Below, in pieces: positions 53,582 through 62,565 of a stretch of DNA of 64,000 bases. This DNA comes from UBA1672 sp051967755 (GTDB lineage Bacteria; Pseudomonadota; Alphaproteobacteria; Micavibrionales; Micavibrionaceae). Each line of letters starts with the position of its first letter. Positions within the stretch are counted from its first letter, which is position 1. Where the stretch lies: the NCBI GenBank assembly GCA_051967755.1, contig JBQDYD010000001.1:372001-436000 (forward strand), given 5' to 3'. Under the pieces are notes generated by a model that was not told the DNA's origin, ran no database searches, and was given only the letters and a program-made list of their open reading frames with translations. Position numbers and translations under genes: made by a program.

Positions 53582-53610
53582 TTGCCCTAGACTGAACGGG
53601 GTAGTATTAT
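53582..53610 (+). promoter_or_regulatory. Sigma70-type promoter of acpP
   Basis: TTGCCC and TATTAT separated by exactly 17 bases, 57 bp before the acpP start. A good match for a housekeeping promoter of a highly expressed gene. A ribosome binding site AAGGTAAGGA follows. Confidence 0.75.
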
Positions 53611-53666
53611 TCTTCTTCGTTCTATATAAGAAAAAGACAAGTTTAAAATTAAGGTAAGGAATTAAC

Positions 53667-53906
53667 ATGAGTGATATTGCCGATCGCGTGAAAAAAATCG
53701 TTGTTGAGCACCTCGGTGTAGAAGAAGACAAGGTTGCTGAAGGCGCAAGCTTCATCGATGATCTTGGTGCAGACTCGCTTGACACAGTTGAGTTGGTTAT
53801 GGCGTTTGAAGAAGAATTCAGCATTGAAATCCCTGATGATGCAGCAAAAGACATCCAAACTGTTGGTGATGCTGTAAACTTCATCAAAGAAAATTCAGGT
53901 GAATAA
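53667..53906 (+). CDS. acpP: Acyl carrier protein
   Basis: Carries growing fatty acyl chains on a phosphopantetheine arm. 79 residues, acidic, with the attachment motif GADSLDTVEL, Ser at residue 37. MSDIADRVKKIVVEHLGVE and the end VGDAVNFIKEN are classic. Codon use is strongly biased, as expected for an abundant protein. First gene of acpP-fabF-mltG. A GC-rich hairpin (53960-53978) lies between it and fabF. Confidence 0.98.
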   Translation: MSDIADRVKKIVVEHLGVEEDKVAEGASFIDDLGADSLDTVELVMAFEEEFSIEIPDDAAKDIQTVGDAVNFIKENSGE

Positions 53907-53959
53907 TTAAGGTAAGCGGTGGTGCGTATTCGTATCACAAAGTACCTAACCTAATATTT

Positions 53960-53978
53960 CAGCCCGCATTGCGGGCTG
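53960..53978 (+). terminator. Intercistronic hairpin between acpP and fabF
   Basis: CAGCCCGC-ATT-GCGGGCTG, a perfect 8-bp stem with no T-tract. More likely a partial terminator or mRNA-stabilising hairpin that lets acpP be made in excess over fabF than a full stop. Confidence 0.55.
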
Positions 53979-54023
53979 TGATGCTATCTAGGGCAGAGCA
54001 GAAATACATAAGGAAAGATCGAA

Positions 54024-55304
54024 ATGAGTGAATTAAGACGTGTTGTGATTACAGGCATGGGCATGGTTTCACCCCTTGGCTTTGGTGTTGACCATAACTG
54101 GGATGCGATTACAAATGGTAAAAGCGGTATCCGTAAAATTGAGGATTTCGATGTTTCTGATATCCCGTCAAAAATTGCGGGCATTATCCCGAAAACAAAA
54201 GACGAGAACCCGCAAAATGGCGAATTTAATGCGGATTTGTTTTTAGCCCCGAAAGAACAACGCAAAGTCGATGTGTTTATCACCTATGGTATTGCGGCGG
54301 CAAAAGAAGCCATTGAGGATGCTGATTGGCAGCCAACCGATGAAGAATCCCTAAACCGCACAGGTGTTTTGATCGGCTCCGGTATTGGTGGTCTGGATGA
54401 GATTTATAAAACCTCAACATTGATGAATGAGCGCGGCCCCCGCCGTATCTCTCCGTTCTTTGTCCCTGCGGCGTTGATTAACCTGACATCAGGTCATGTT
54501 TCTATTAAATACGGTTTCCGTGGCCCGAATCACTCGGTTGTGACGGCCTGTGCAACAGGTACACATGCCATTGGTGATGCGGCGCGTCTCATCGCGCTGG
54601 ATGATGCGGATGTGATGATTGCAGGCGGCGCAGAAGGGGCGGTATGTCGCCTTGGCGTGGCAGGTTTTGCCGCTGCGCGTGCACTGACCACAGGGTATAA
54701 CGACACGCCAGAGCAAGCCTCTCGTCCATGGGATGAAGGGCGCGACGGTTTTGTTATCGGCGAAGGCGCGGGTATCGTTGTTTTAGAAGAATATGAGCAC
54801 GCCAAAGCGCGCGGCGCGAAAATCTATGGTGAAGTGATCGGTTACGGCCTGTCTGGGGATGCGCACCACATAACATCGCCTGCCGAAGACGGCAATGGCG
54901 GATACCGCGCAATGGAAGCGGCGCTGAAACGTGCGAAGCTGAATCCTGAAGATATTGATTACATCAACGCGCACGGTACATCGACACCTGTGGGTGACGG
55001 CATTGAATTTGGCGCGGTGAAGCGTTTGTTCTCTAACGCACTGGATACGGTTTCTATGTCATCAACGAAATCGGCGATCGGGCACTTGCTCGGTGCGGCG
55101 GGCGCGGTTGAGGCGATTTATGCGGCAAAGGCGATTGAAACAGGCGTGTTGCCACCAACATTGAACCTTGAAAACCCATCTGAAAACTGTCAGGGCATGG
55201 ATCTTGTGCCAAAGACAGCGAAGGAAAAAGAGGTAAATACCGTTTTGTCTAACTCTTTCGGGTTTGGCGGAACAAATGCATCTTTGATCATGCGCAAAGT
55301 GTAG
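54024..55304 (+). CDS. fabF: 3-oxoacyl-ACP synthase II FabF
   Basis: Condensing enzyme that elongates fatty acids with malonyl-ACP. 426 residues, normal length. The active site is complete: nucleophile Cys in VVTACATGTHAIG (about C176), His in INAHGTSTPVGD (about H317), Lys and His in SSTKSAIGHLLGAAG (about K349 and H353). The glycine-rich end SNSFGFGGTNASLIM is intact. In operon with acpP upstream and mltG 15 bp downstream, a common order. Confidence 0.97.
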   Translation: MSELRRVVITGMGMVSPLGFGVDHNWDAITNGKSGIRKIEDFDVSDIPSKIAGIIPKTKDENPQNGEFNADLFLAPKEQRKVDVFITYGIAAAKEAIEDADWQPTDEESLNRTGVLIGSGIGGLDEIYKTSTLMNERGPRRISPFFVPAALINLTSGHVSIKYGFRGPNHSVVTACATGTHAIGDAARLIALDDADVMIAGGAEGAVCRLGVAGFAAARALTTGYNDTPEQASRPWDEGRDGFVIGEGAGIVVLEEYEHAKARGAKIYGEVIGYGLSGDAHHITSPAEDGNGGYRAMEAALKRAKLNPEDIDYINAHGTSTPVGDGIEFGAVKRLFSNALDTVSMSSTKSAIGHLLGAAGAVEAIYAAKAIETGVLPPTLNLENPSENCQGMDLVPKTAKEKEVNTVLSNSFGFGGTNASLIMRKV

Positions 55305-55319
55305 GGCTTTGGCGCGGGG

Positions 55320-56387
55320 ATGAAATTTCTTATCAATAGTTTGGTTTTTTTGACGACGCTTGCGGTTTTTGTGATCGCAGGCGCTGCCTATTGGGCGTTT
55401 GATCAGTTTCAAAAGCCGGGGCCGCTGGAAAACACCATCACCGTTAATATTCCGCATGGCAGTTCGGTTTACGGCATATCTGAAATCTTGGTGGATAAAG
55501 GCGTGATCAGCAGGCAAGCCTTCACGCCCGTGAATATCTTCGTTTACGGATCTAAAATCACAGAGCAATCAAGCCGATTAAAAGCAGGGGAATATGAATT
55601 CCCGCCGCATCTCTCCATCGCGCAAATCTTGGATAAGCTGGAGGAAGGTAAAGTCATTCAGCGTCAGATCACCATCCGAGAGGGGCTGACAAATTGGGAA
55701 ATTGAACAATTTTTGATGAATGAAGGCGTTCTGGATAAGGAAGAAGAAGTCCTTCCTCTGCCCGAAGGTTCATATTTGCCTGAGACCTATAGCTATCAAA
55801 ACGGGGATAGCGTCGCAGGCTTTATGCAGCGTATGAATCAATCAATGGAAAATGTAATCCTGCCGTTATGCGGAATTTTGTTGGAGCGTGAAGCAAGCGC
55901 ATCTTTCGCGGTGTTCTTGCCGCAGGATTGCCCGAACGCTAAAGCGCCGCTGAAGACCGTTGGCGATGTTTTAACGCTCGCCTCAATTATTGAAAAGGAA
56001 ACCGCTGTCCCCTCAGAGCGCAAGCGTGTGGCAGGGGTGTTTTTCAATCGTTTGCGCATGAATATGGCATTGCAAACTGACCCGACAGTGATTTATGCAA
56101 TCACCAAGGGCGAACATCAAAATAACGGGAAAGGCCCGCTTGGCCGCAGATTATTGAAAAAGGATCTGGAGTTTGACTCCCCGTATAACACCTATCTTTA
56201 TCCCGGATTACCGCCCGGTGCGATCTGTAACCCGGGGAAGGCCTCGATTCAGGCGGCGCTTAACCCCGAAGAGCATAAATATATCTATTTTGTGGCGGAC
56301 GGCTCTGGCGGGCATGCCTTTGCGACGACCCTCGCGGGGCATAACGCAAATGTAGCCAAATGGCGCAAAATCAGAAAAGGGCAGTAG
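55320..56387 (+). CDS. mltG: Endolytic murein transglycosylase MltG
   Basis: Inner-membrane lytic transglycosylase that cleaves nascent glycan strands and sets their length. 355 residues with a membrane anchor at about 8-28 and a LysM-like region at about 40-115. The catalytic domain has the YceG motif LASIIEKETAV with the catalytic Glu at about 225, then RVAGVFFNRLRMNMALQTDP and YNTYLYPGLPPGAICNPG. Ends at 56387, with the convergent orphan gene stopping 2 bp away. Confidence 0.95.
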   Translation: MKFLINSLVFLTTLAVFVIAGAAYWAFDQFQKPGPLENTITVNIPHGSSVYGISEILVDKGVISRQAFTPVNIFVYGSKITEQSSRLKAGEYEFPPHLSIAQILDKLEEGKVIQRQITIREGLTNWEIEQFLMNEGVLDKEEEVLPLPEGSYLPETYSYQNGDSVAGFMQRMNQSMENVILPLCGILLEREASASFAVFLPQDCPNAKAPLKTVGDVLTLASIIEKETAVPSERKRVAGVFFNRLRMNMALQTDPTVIYAITKGEHQNNGKGPLGRRLLKKDLEFDSPYNTYLYPGLPPGAICNPGKASIQAALNPEEHKYIYFVADGSGGHAFATTLAGHNANVAKWRKIRKGQ

Positions 56388-56389
56388 GG

Positions 56390-57034
56390 TTAATCCTCAT
56401 CCCTGTTCTTTTTATCTGACTTTCTGACATATTTTTTCTGGTAATAGGTTTTGCTGGAGCCACCTGCATATCCGCCACTGCTTCGGCCTGAGCTTCCGCC
56501 TGAGCCCAAACCCATAGACGGGGTGTTGAGCTGCTGATTGGCTTTGACGTTTTGCACTTCCATCCCGTGACGGCGGGCAAGGTGATGCGCAAATTCCAAA
56601 GATGACGGCGCAGAGTCCCCTAAAATACAGCCAGAGCTATCCTCATTCCCCGCATCGGCGCGGTGGACGGGTTGCCCCAGAACACAATTTTTAACGAAGT
56701 AATAAAACGCCGCCAGTGGTTTTTCGGGCGGTTCGATATTCTCGAACGCTTCGGCGCGGTAGGGATCATCCAAAAACATCAGCGGCACCTGATAGGCCTG
56801 CGCAATGCGCCCGTCAGTGACCGACCCGATATGGATTTGCGGGTTCGCATCGAGCGTGGCAAAGAAATCCTCCTCAACGGGGATGTTCAAATCCAGATGG
56901 TCCATGTCGGCAAATTCCAGTGACATCAGCCCGTTATCCGTATCAAAAAGAACGCCAACCGCTTTTTTGATCAGGTTTTTATTGCTGAGCAGGCCAGCCT
57001 CGCCATTTGGTGTGACCAGAAGATCAATATCCAT
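56390..57034 (-). CDS. Hypothetical protein with Gly/Ser-rich C-terminal segment
   Basis: Not recognised. 214 residues, cytoplasmic by composition. The N-terminal 150 residues look folded (VGVLFDTDNGLMSLEFADMD, QVPLMFLDDPYRAEAF) and include HHLARRHGMEVQNVK. Then comes a flexible Gly/Ser tract (GSGGSSGRSSGGYAGGSS) and a basic tail (QKKYVRKSDKKNRDED). It lies back to back with mltG (convergent). The 144-bp gap upstream (57035-57178) holds no gene. Confidence 0.75.
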   Translation of the reverse strand: MDIDLLVTPNGEAGLLSNKNLIKKAVGVLFDTDNGLMSLEFADMDHLDLNIPVEEDFFATLDANPQIHIGSVTDGRIAQAYQVPLMFLDDPYRAEAFENIEPPEKPLAAFYYFVKNCVLGQPVHRADAGNEDSSGCILGDSAPSSLEFAHHLARRHGMEVQNVKANQQLNTPSMGLGSGGSSGRSSGGYAGGSSKTYYQKKYVRKSDKKNRDED

Positions 57035-57178
57035 GGGCTATGATGATCCTTATATCTATTTCCTTAATTCTGTAATTCTAACAGAGAATAACGCTCTGCG
57101 ACAATCGCTTGCGTAAGATTCACATAAAAAAACAGGGACGCATATGCCCCTGCTTTTGAAATTAATATATTTTGCGGC

Positions 57179-57778
57179 TTATGCTTTTGGCGAATTGGCC
57201 TCAATCGCGGCCATTTTCATTTCACCTTCCAGATTATTGGCGGTGCTCGCTTCTTCTGCGGCGGCTGCAACAACCTTCATTTCTTGTTTTACGCCTTCGG
57301 CTGTGCGGTCGGCTTGTTCAGTGAAGGCCAGCTCAGTACGTTGCGCGATTTCAAGGCCTGCTTGCTGAACGTGAGAAATCATCTCTAGAGCGGCGGACTT
57401 TGCGCTGGCTTCCTGTGACATTGCTGCGGTGCTGTGACCCATTGTGTTATAAGATTCCGCCTGCGCTGTGTGCGTTTCCGCCTGACCTGTGTGCGAGTTG
57501 TAGACAGTTTCGCTGTCTGCTGTGGCTGCGCCTGCGTAGCTGCGGTCTGCGGCAACTTCGCTGGTTGTTTGCGCGGAGAAATATTCACCTGCTTTACTGG
57601 CTGCTTCGACGCTGGTTGATTCCATTGTTTCAGCCGCGAGCGAGTTGGAGCGAACTTCTTCGATGTTAATAACGGCAACGGCGTCAGGCACTGTGGTCGC
57701 CTCGACAATAACCTGAACGGGACTTTCCGGCAGTGCTTCTTGTGGTTGTTCTGTAAGTTCTGTTGCTGACATTGTCAT
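57179..57778 (-). CDS. Ala/Glu-rich helical protein, 199 residues
   Basis: Not recognised. Composition is dominated by Ala, Glu, Thr and Ser, with no signal peptide. The central part has a loose repeated pattern (AGAATADSETVYN, TGQAETHTAQAESYN). The C-terminal half (MISHVQQAGLEIAQRTELAF, GVKQEMKVVAAAAEEAST) is amphipathic-helical in the manner of phasins and other surface-coating proteins, though a specific relationship is not shown. Ribosome binding site AAGAGGAAC. An alternative ATG two codons downstream is equally good. Confidence 0.7.
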   Translation of the reverse strand: MTMSATELTEQPQEALPESPVQVIVEATTVPDAVAVINIEEVRSNSLAAETMESTSVEAASKAGEYFSAQTTSEVAADRSYAGAATADSETVYNSHTGQAETHTAQAESYNTMGHSTAAMSQEASAKSAALEMISHVQQAGLEIAQRTELAFTEQADRTAEGVKQEMKVVAAAAEEASTANNLEGEMKMAAIEANSPKA

Positions 57779-57802
57779 GTTCCTCTTATCTTTATTTTTT
57801 AA

Positions 57803-58078
57803 TTATCGTGCCAAACATGTAAAACGCACATATTCACTGGCGACGAGCTTTTTTCCTTCATAATACCCTACGGCACAGAATAATTGATTCTGGATTTTTT
57901 TGCAAAGTTCAGGTGTGACTTTGCAATTCGGACGCCAAATTTGCAGATCAGGTTTAAAGACGAACGTAATCTGGCCGGTATTAGAATTCACGGCAATTTG
58001 GCTGATTTCTTTGCTAAAACGCCCGTGACATGCGAATGCAACATGTCCTTTTTTCGAGACAAAAAGCTGTATATTCAT
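57803..58078 (-). CDS. Hypothetical protein, 91 residues
   Basis: Not recognised. Beta-rich by pattern, with MNIQLFVSKKGHVAFACHG, ISQIAVNSNTGQITFVFK and four cysteines (CHGRF, PNCKV, ELCKK, LFCAVG), plus one in the tail. No signal peptide. It lies 24 bp upstream of the Ala-rich gene in the same direction and may form an operon with it. No clear ribosome binding site; divergent from asnB across 91 bp. Confidence 0.6.
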   Translation of the reverse strand: MNIQLFVSKKGHVAFACHGRFSKEISQIAVNSNTGQITFVFKPDLQIWRPNCKVTPELCKKIQNQLFCAVGYYEGKKLVASEYVRFTCLAR

Positions 58079-58169
58079 AAAATGCTTTCCCCGAGATTAA
58101 TTCACCCTTTTGATACAGAGATATATGTTTTATCAATAAAGGTAAAGAGACGAAAGCAAAGAACAGCCT

Positions 58170-60113
58170 ATGTGTGGTATCGCCGGATTATATTCATTTG
58201 ACCCAAGACCGGATCGGAATCTGTTGCACAGAACGATCAAAAGCATGACGGATGCGATCGAAACGCGCGGTCCTGATAGCCATGATGTGTGGCAGGATCC
58301 TGCAGTTCCGCTTGCGCTTGGGCATAGGCGTTTGTCAATAATTGACCTTTCCCCCACAGGGCACCAGCCGATGGAATCTGAATCGGGTAGGTATATGATT
58401 ACCTATAACGGTGAGATTTATAATTTTCAGACATTAAAGGCGGATTTGGAAACAAATCATGATGTGAAATTTAAAGGCACCAGCGATACCGAAGTTCTTT
58501 TGGCCGCTTTTGATCATTGGGGCATACAAAAAACCTTGGACAGCATTAATGGCATGTATGCATTTGGCCTATGGGATCGAAAGCAACAAGCCTTGTTTTT
58601 AGTGCGTGACCGTATGGGTAAGAAGCCCCTTTATGTTGGTTGGGCGGGGACGTCATTGGTTTTCGGATCGGAGCTGAAGGCATTATGCGCGCATCCTGAT
58701 TTCAGGCGGGATGTTAGTCGCCCGGGCGTGACAGGGTTTATGCGTTTTGGCTATGTGCCGGCGCCGCTTTGTATTTATCGTGATGTGTTGCAAGTTCCGG
58801 CGGGCTGTATGATGGCGATTGATATGCGCATGTTGCGGGGTGGCCAAGATCTAAAGCCCTTGATTGAACCGTATTGGTCTTATAAGGGGGCACTTGAACA
58901 GGCCAAAGAAAATGCGTTCACAGAAACAGGAAATGTAGTTCAGGATTTTGAAGAGTTGCTGGGGCAATGCGTGCAAGATCGCATGATCTCTGATGTGCCT
59001 TTGGGCGCGTTTTTATCCGGCGGTATTGATAGCTCCACCGTGGTTGCCCTGATGCAGCAACATTCCAAGCAATCCGTGAAGACCTATTCTATCGGTTTTG
59101 AAGAAGCGGGATATAACGAAGCCGAGCAAGCCAAAGCTGTGGCGGAACATTTGAAAACCGATCACCATGAACTGTACATAAAGCCAAAGGACGCGCTGGA
59201 TGTCGTGCCTGATTTGGCGCGCATCTACGATGAGCCGTTTGCGGATTCCTCTGCCATCCCGACTTATTTGGTTTCTAAATTCGCACGGGATAGTGTGACG
59301 GTTGCCCTGTCGGGGGATGGCGGCGATGAGATGCTGGGCGGGTATACGCGTCACATTTCAGGGCCAAAAGCGTGGAAAGCCACGAATGGTATCCCCCCTA
59401 ATTTGCGCAAACCCTTTTCACAAATTATTAAAACCATCCCGACGGGCATGTGGTCGATGATGCGGCCTAATCGTCCGCAATTCGGACAACATATGCATAA
59501 ATTTGCTGAGATCATGCAAAAGCATACAGAGGGTGATGTGTATTTGTCCCTGGTTAGTAAATGGGGCGCACCGCGTGACTGCGTTACGGATGGCTATGAA
59601 GATAAAATTCCGTTGGTGGATCCTGCATACCAAATTGAGGGATTAACCTTTGCCGAAGAAATGATGTATTGGGATGCGCTGTCTTATTTGAACGGGGATA
59701 TCCTGACCAAGGTTGATCGTGCCAGCATGGCTGTCGGTTTGGAGGCACGTGCGCCGTTATTGGATAAACGCATTTATGATTATGTATGGCGCCTGCCGAT
59801 GGATGTAAAAATCAAGGACGGTAAGGGCAAGTGGCTGCTGCGTCAGGTTTTGAATAATCACGTCCCACAAGAATTATATGATCGCCCGAAACAAGGATTC
59901 TCTGTGCCGATTGGCGAATGGTTGCGCGGTGATCTGAAAGACTGGGCCGAAGATTTATTGGATGAGTATGAGTTGCGCGCACAGGGGCTTTTGAATTATA
60001 AGCATATCCATGAATTATGGGATCGCCATCAAAAAGGGCGCGGCCATCACGCAGAGCAATTATGGTCTGTTTTGATGTTCCAATCCTGGCATAGATATTG
60101 GGTTACGGGATAA
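58170..60113 (+). CDS. asnB: Asparagine synthase (glutamine-hydrolysing)
   Basis: Transfers ammonia from glutamine to aspartate, or in sugar-linked clusters amidates another acceptor. 647 residues, the long class. MCGIAGLYSF gives the N-terminal nucleophile Cys2 of the class II amidotransferase. RGPDSHDVW, LALGHRRLSIIDLS and MITYNGEIYNF follow. The synthetase domain has the PP-loop FLSGGIDSSTVVAL at about 276-289 and VALSGDGGDEMLGGY. Its end overlaps the upstream in-frame extension of the following glycosyltransferase gene, so the two form an operon. Confidence 0.94.
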   Translation: MCGIAGLYSFDPRPDRNLLHRTIKSMTDAIETRGPDSHDVWQDPAVPLALGHRRLSIIDLSPTGHQPMESESGRYMITYNGEIYNFQTLKADLETNHDVKFKGTSDTEVLLAAFDHWGIQKTLDSINGMYAFGLWDRKQQALFLVRDRMGKKPLYVGWAGTSLVFGSELKALCAHPDFRRDVSRPGVTGFMRFGYVPAPLCIYRDVLQVPAGCMMAIDMRMLRGGQDLKPLIEPYWSYKGALEQAKENAFTETGNVVQDFEELLGQCVQDRMISDVPLGAFLSGGIDSSTVVALMQQHSKQSVKTYSIGFEEAGYNEAEQAKAVAEHLKTDHHELYIKPKDALDVVPDLARIYDEPFADSSAIPTYLVSKFARDSVTVALSGDGGDEMLGGYTRHISGPKAWKATNGIPPNLRKPFSQIIKTIPTGMWSMMRPNRPQFGQHMHKFAEIMQKHTEGDVYLSLVSKWGAPRDCVTDGYEDKIPLVDPAYQIEGLTFAEEMMYWDALSYLNGDILTKVDRASMAVGLEARAPLLDKRIYDYVWRLPMDVKIKDGKGKWLLRQVLNNHVPQELYDRPKQGFSVPIGEWLRGDLKDWAEDLLDEYELRAQGLLNYKHIHELWDRHQKGRGHHAEQLWSVLMFQSWHRYWVTG

Positions 60114-60115
60114 AT

Positions 60116-61285
60116 ATGGCACCACAAAAGATTTTATATTTGTTTGACGCTGCTGATTGGAACAGCCGTATGGCTGTGGCTGAGGGTGCGCGCGATAAGG
60201 GCATGGATGTCACCATTGGTCTGATTAACGGCGATGACAGCGCAAAAGGCAAAGCGCCTGATTTCAAAGTTGTCCCGCTGCAAAAACAGGGAAGTAATAC
60301 AAGTATATTCGGTGGCTTTGGGTTGGTGCGTGATATTAACCGCCTGATTAAGGAAGAAAACCCGGATACAATTCACACCGTTACCCTAAAATACGGGTTT
60401 TTATCTGCTTTGGCGGCGATGCCCTATAAAACAAAGCATAAAATACATACGCTTGCGGGCTTGGGGTATTTATTCCGCAGCGATGAAGCGAAATCCACTG
60501 CTTTGCGCGCGGCGATGAGCGTCCCGCTGGCGCAGGCCTTTAAGCAATCTAACACAACATTGATTTTTCAAAATGAAGATGACCGCGATTTGTTAATTCA
60601 AAAGCGCATCGCAACGCCTGACCAATCTGTGCTGATTAAAGGATCAGGTGTGCATCTGGATCAATTCAACGCCGTGCAAGGCGTCACCAAAGAGGATGAA
60701 ATGCCGATTGTCCTTATGCCTACACGCTTGGTGCTTGAAAAAGGTGTTGGGGTGTTTATTGATGCGGCGCGTATTTTGAAAGAGCGCGGCGTTGAAGCAA
60801 AATTCCAAATCGCAGGCGGGGAAACAGATAACCCGAAGGCCATTTCCCGCGATGAAATGATCGAGATGACAAAAGACGGCGCATCAGAATGGTTGGGGCG
60901 TGTTGAGGATATCCCTGAACGCATGGCAGAGGCGAGTTTGATTGTATTCCCGTCTTATTACGGGGAGGGGATTCCGCGCGTTTTATTAGAGGCCTGCGCG
61001 GCGGGGCGCGCCATTGTCACCACCGATAACCCGGGCTGTAAGGATGCGGTGGATCATGAGCAAAACGGGTTAATTGTACCGATTAAAGACCCTGTCGCCA
61101 CCGCAGATGCGATTGAACGTATCCTCGGTGATACCGAACTGCGCGAACGTATGGAGCGCAACAGCCGCATAAAAGCCGAGCGTGAATTTTGTATTGAATC
61201 GATTGTCGAACAAACTGTTCGCGTTTACAGCGATCATTACGAAAGCCATGACCACACGCACCACAAACCCATGCCTGAAACTTGA
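60116..61285 (+). CDS. Glycosyltransferase family 4
   Basis: GT-B fold sugar transferase, probably in cell-surface polysaccharide or glycan synthesis. About 389 residues from the ATG at 60116, two bases after the asnB stop. An in-frame TTG at 60098 would overlap asnB and has no support. The C-terminal nucleotide-sugar domain is clear: VLMPTRLVLEKGVGVFIDAA, WLGRVEDIPERMAEASLIVF, and the GT4 motif EGIPRVLLEACAAGRAIVTT with the EX7E-like acidic pair. Coupled with asnB, which often lies in capsule or O-antigen loci, although here the locus is small. Confidence 0.9.
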   Translation: MAPQKILYLFDAADWNSRMAVAEGARDKGMDVTIGLINGDDSAKGKAPDFKVVPLQKQGSNTSIFGGFGLVRDINRLIKEENPDTIHTVTLKYGFLSALAAMPYKTKHKIHTLAGLGYLFRSDEAKSTALRAAMSVPLAQAFKQSNTTLIFQNEDDRDLLIQKRIATPDQSVLIKGSGVHLDQFNAVQGVTKEDEMPIVLMPTRLVLEKGVGVFIDAARILKERGVEAKFQIAGGETDNPKAISRDEMIEMTKDGASEWLGRVEDIPERMAEASLIVFPSYYGEGIPRVLLEACAAGRAIVTTDNPGCKDAVDHEQNGLIVPIKDPVATADAIERILGDTELRERMERNSRIKAEREFCIESIVEQTVRVYSDHYESHDHTHHKPMPET

Positions 61286-61345
61286 TTATGTTTTCCGTTC
61301 TGTGTCACTATGGGGGTGAGCATAACCCGCAAAAGGACGAATCAC

Positions 61346-61927
61346 GTGGCTGAAAAGCAAAATCATCATCTGACAGGAAAATTACTTTTGGCGATGCCCT
61401 CTATGGGTGATCCGCGCTTTCACCGCGCCGTGATTTTCATCTGCGCCCATGATGAAGAAGGCGCGATGGGGCTGGTGGTAAATCATAGCATGCCCGGCAT
61501 TGAATTTAATGATCTGATGGGGCAGCTAAAGCTTGAATCAGATATACGCGTTGACTTTGAAAAGCTCAATCTGGATGTGATGTATGGCGGGCCTGTGGAA
61601 ACGGCGCGCGGCTTTTTGCTCCATTCCTCTGATTTCGCTCGTGACGATACGATGGTGGTGAATAAATCATACGGCGTGACAGGCACGGTGGACGCACTGA
61701 AAGATATTGCCACGGGGCAAAAGCCTGAAAATTTGATGTTTATCTTAGGGTATGCAGGATGGGAAGCAGGCCAACTGGATGAAGAAATTCAGAATAATGC
61801 GTGGCTTGTGGTTGATCCTGATCCTGAGCTTGTCTTTGGCGATAACCCCGAAGGCAAATGGACACAAGCGATTAATAAGCTTGGTATTGATCCTGCGATG
61901 CTCTCAGGTGTTGCAGGCCGCGCGTAA
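61346..61927 (+). CDS. YqgE/AlgH family protein (UPF0301)
   Basis: Cytoplasmic protein of the AlgH/YqgE family, exact biochemical role unsettled. About 193 residues from the GTG at 61346, which has AAGGAC well placed upstream and fits the usual length near 190. An ATG at 61310 would add 12 residues without family support. Signatures are LTGKLLLAMPSMGDPRFHRAVIFICAHDE (quoted here by its positions 8-36), GAMGLVVNHSM, VMYGGPVETARGFLLHS and LGYAGWEAGQLDEEIQNNAW. Confidence 0.93.
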   Translation: MAEKQNHHLTGKLLLAMPSMGDPRFHRAVIFICAHDEEGAMGLVVNHSMPGIEFNDLMGQLKLESDIRVDFEKLNLDVMYGGPVETARGFLLHSSDFARDDTMVVNKSYGVTGTVDALKDIATGQKPENLMFILGYAGWEAGQLDEEIQNNAWLVVDPDPELVFGDNPEGKWTQAINKLGIDPAMLSGVAGRA

Positions 61928-61946
61928 TTACTTTTACGGAAAACTC

Positions 61947-62549
61947 ATGAGAAAATATGCTGTTCTGATTGTCTTGGCCTGTTTATTTTCTTTCGGGTCT
62001 GCACAGGCGGAGGAAAAAAAGCGATATTGCCGCTCTTCTTCAATAACCAACATCAATCCGGTTTTGGCTGGTGTAGAACGTGTTGTGGTTGCAGTTAACA
62101 GGGTAGGCCCTGCAAATTCGGACAAATTATTACCTGAACCACTTAAAAAGTCTAATTTAGAAAAATTACTCAAAAAGCTATATGAAGATAGGTTCACGAG
62201 CCGCAATGGTACATATTTATCAACGAACACAATCGGTTGTCATGACCGCAATGATCAGTCGGTTGAAATAATCGATCTTATGTCCAAGGGGGGGCGCGAA
62301 GCTTTTGAGGAGGAAACAAAAAAAGAAAACACATTATCTGTAATGCTGTTTGCTAACATTATTCCGCGGGGGCACGTGGGTATGAAAATGGATACAGATA
62401 TATTTACATTTTATATTGCGAAAATGAGGCCCGGAGTTGTTGAATATAAAAAATTTTATAACGCTTACCCTTTTTTAATTACGACTGCGACCCCAGAAAA
62501 ACGTATTGATGAAATTCTTCGAAGCGCTCTGAAAAATCAGATTCATTAA
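61947..62549 (+). CDS. Exported hypothetical protein, 200 residues
   Basis: Not recognised. A signal peptide of about 22 residues (MRKYAVLIVLACLFSFGSA) is followed by a mature alpha/beta domain with RVVVAVNRVGPANSDKLL and MKMDTDIFTFYIAKMRPGV, and two cysteines (RYCRS, IGCHDR) that may pair. I chose the ATG at 61947, just after the algH stop and with ACGGA upstream, over the in-frame ATG at 61752 inside algH. Convergent with the M16 peptidase gene. Confidence 0.8.
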   Translation: MRKYAVLIVLACLFSFGSAQAEEKKRYCRSSSITNINPVLAGVERVVVAVNRVGPANSDKLLPEPLKKSNLEKLLKKLYEDRFTSRNGTYLSTNTIGCHDRNDQSVEIIDLMSKGGREAFEEETKKENTLSVMLFANIIPRGHVGMKMDTDIFTFYIAKMRPGVVEYKKFYNAYPFLITTATPEKRIDEILRSALKNQIH

Positions 62550-62565
62550 AATGTTTATGACGCGC

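Noticed and set aside
57400..57669. A Cys/Leu/Arg-rich plus-strand frame opposite the Ala-rich gene (also 57434-57619)
   Set aside because: Composition typical of the antisense of Ala/Glu/Thr codons; no ribosome binding site.
61752..61946. An upstream in-frame start that would give a 265-residue protein
   Set aside because: The extra 65 residues lie inside the algH gene in another frame. The ATG at 61947 has a ribosome binding site and begins a normal signal peptide.
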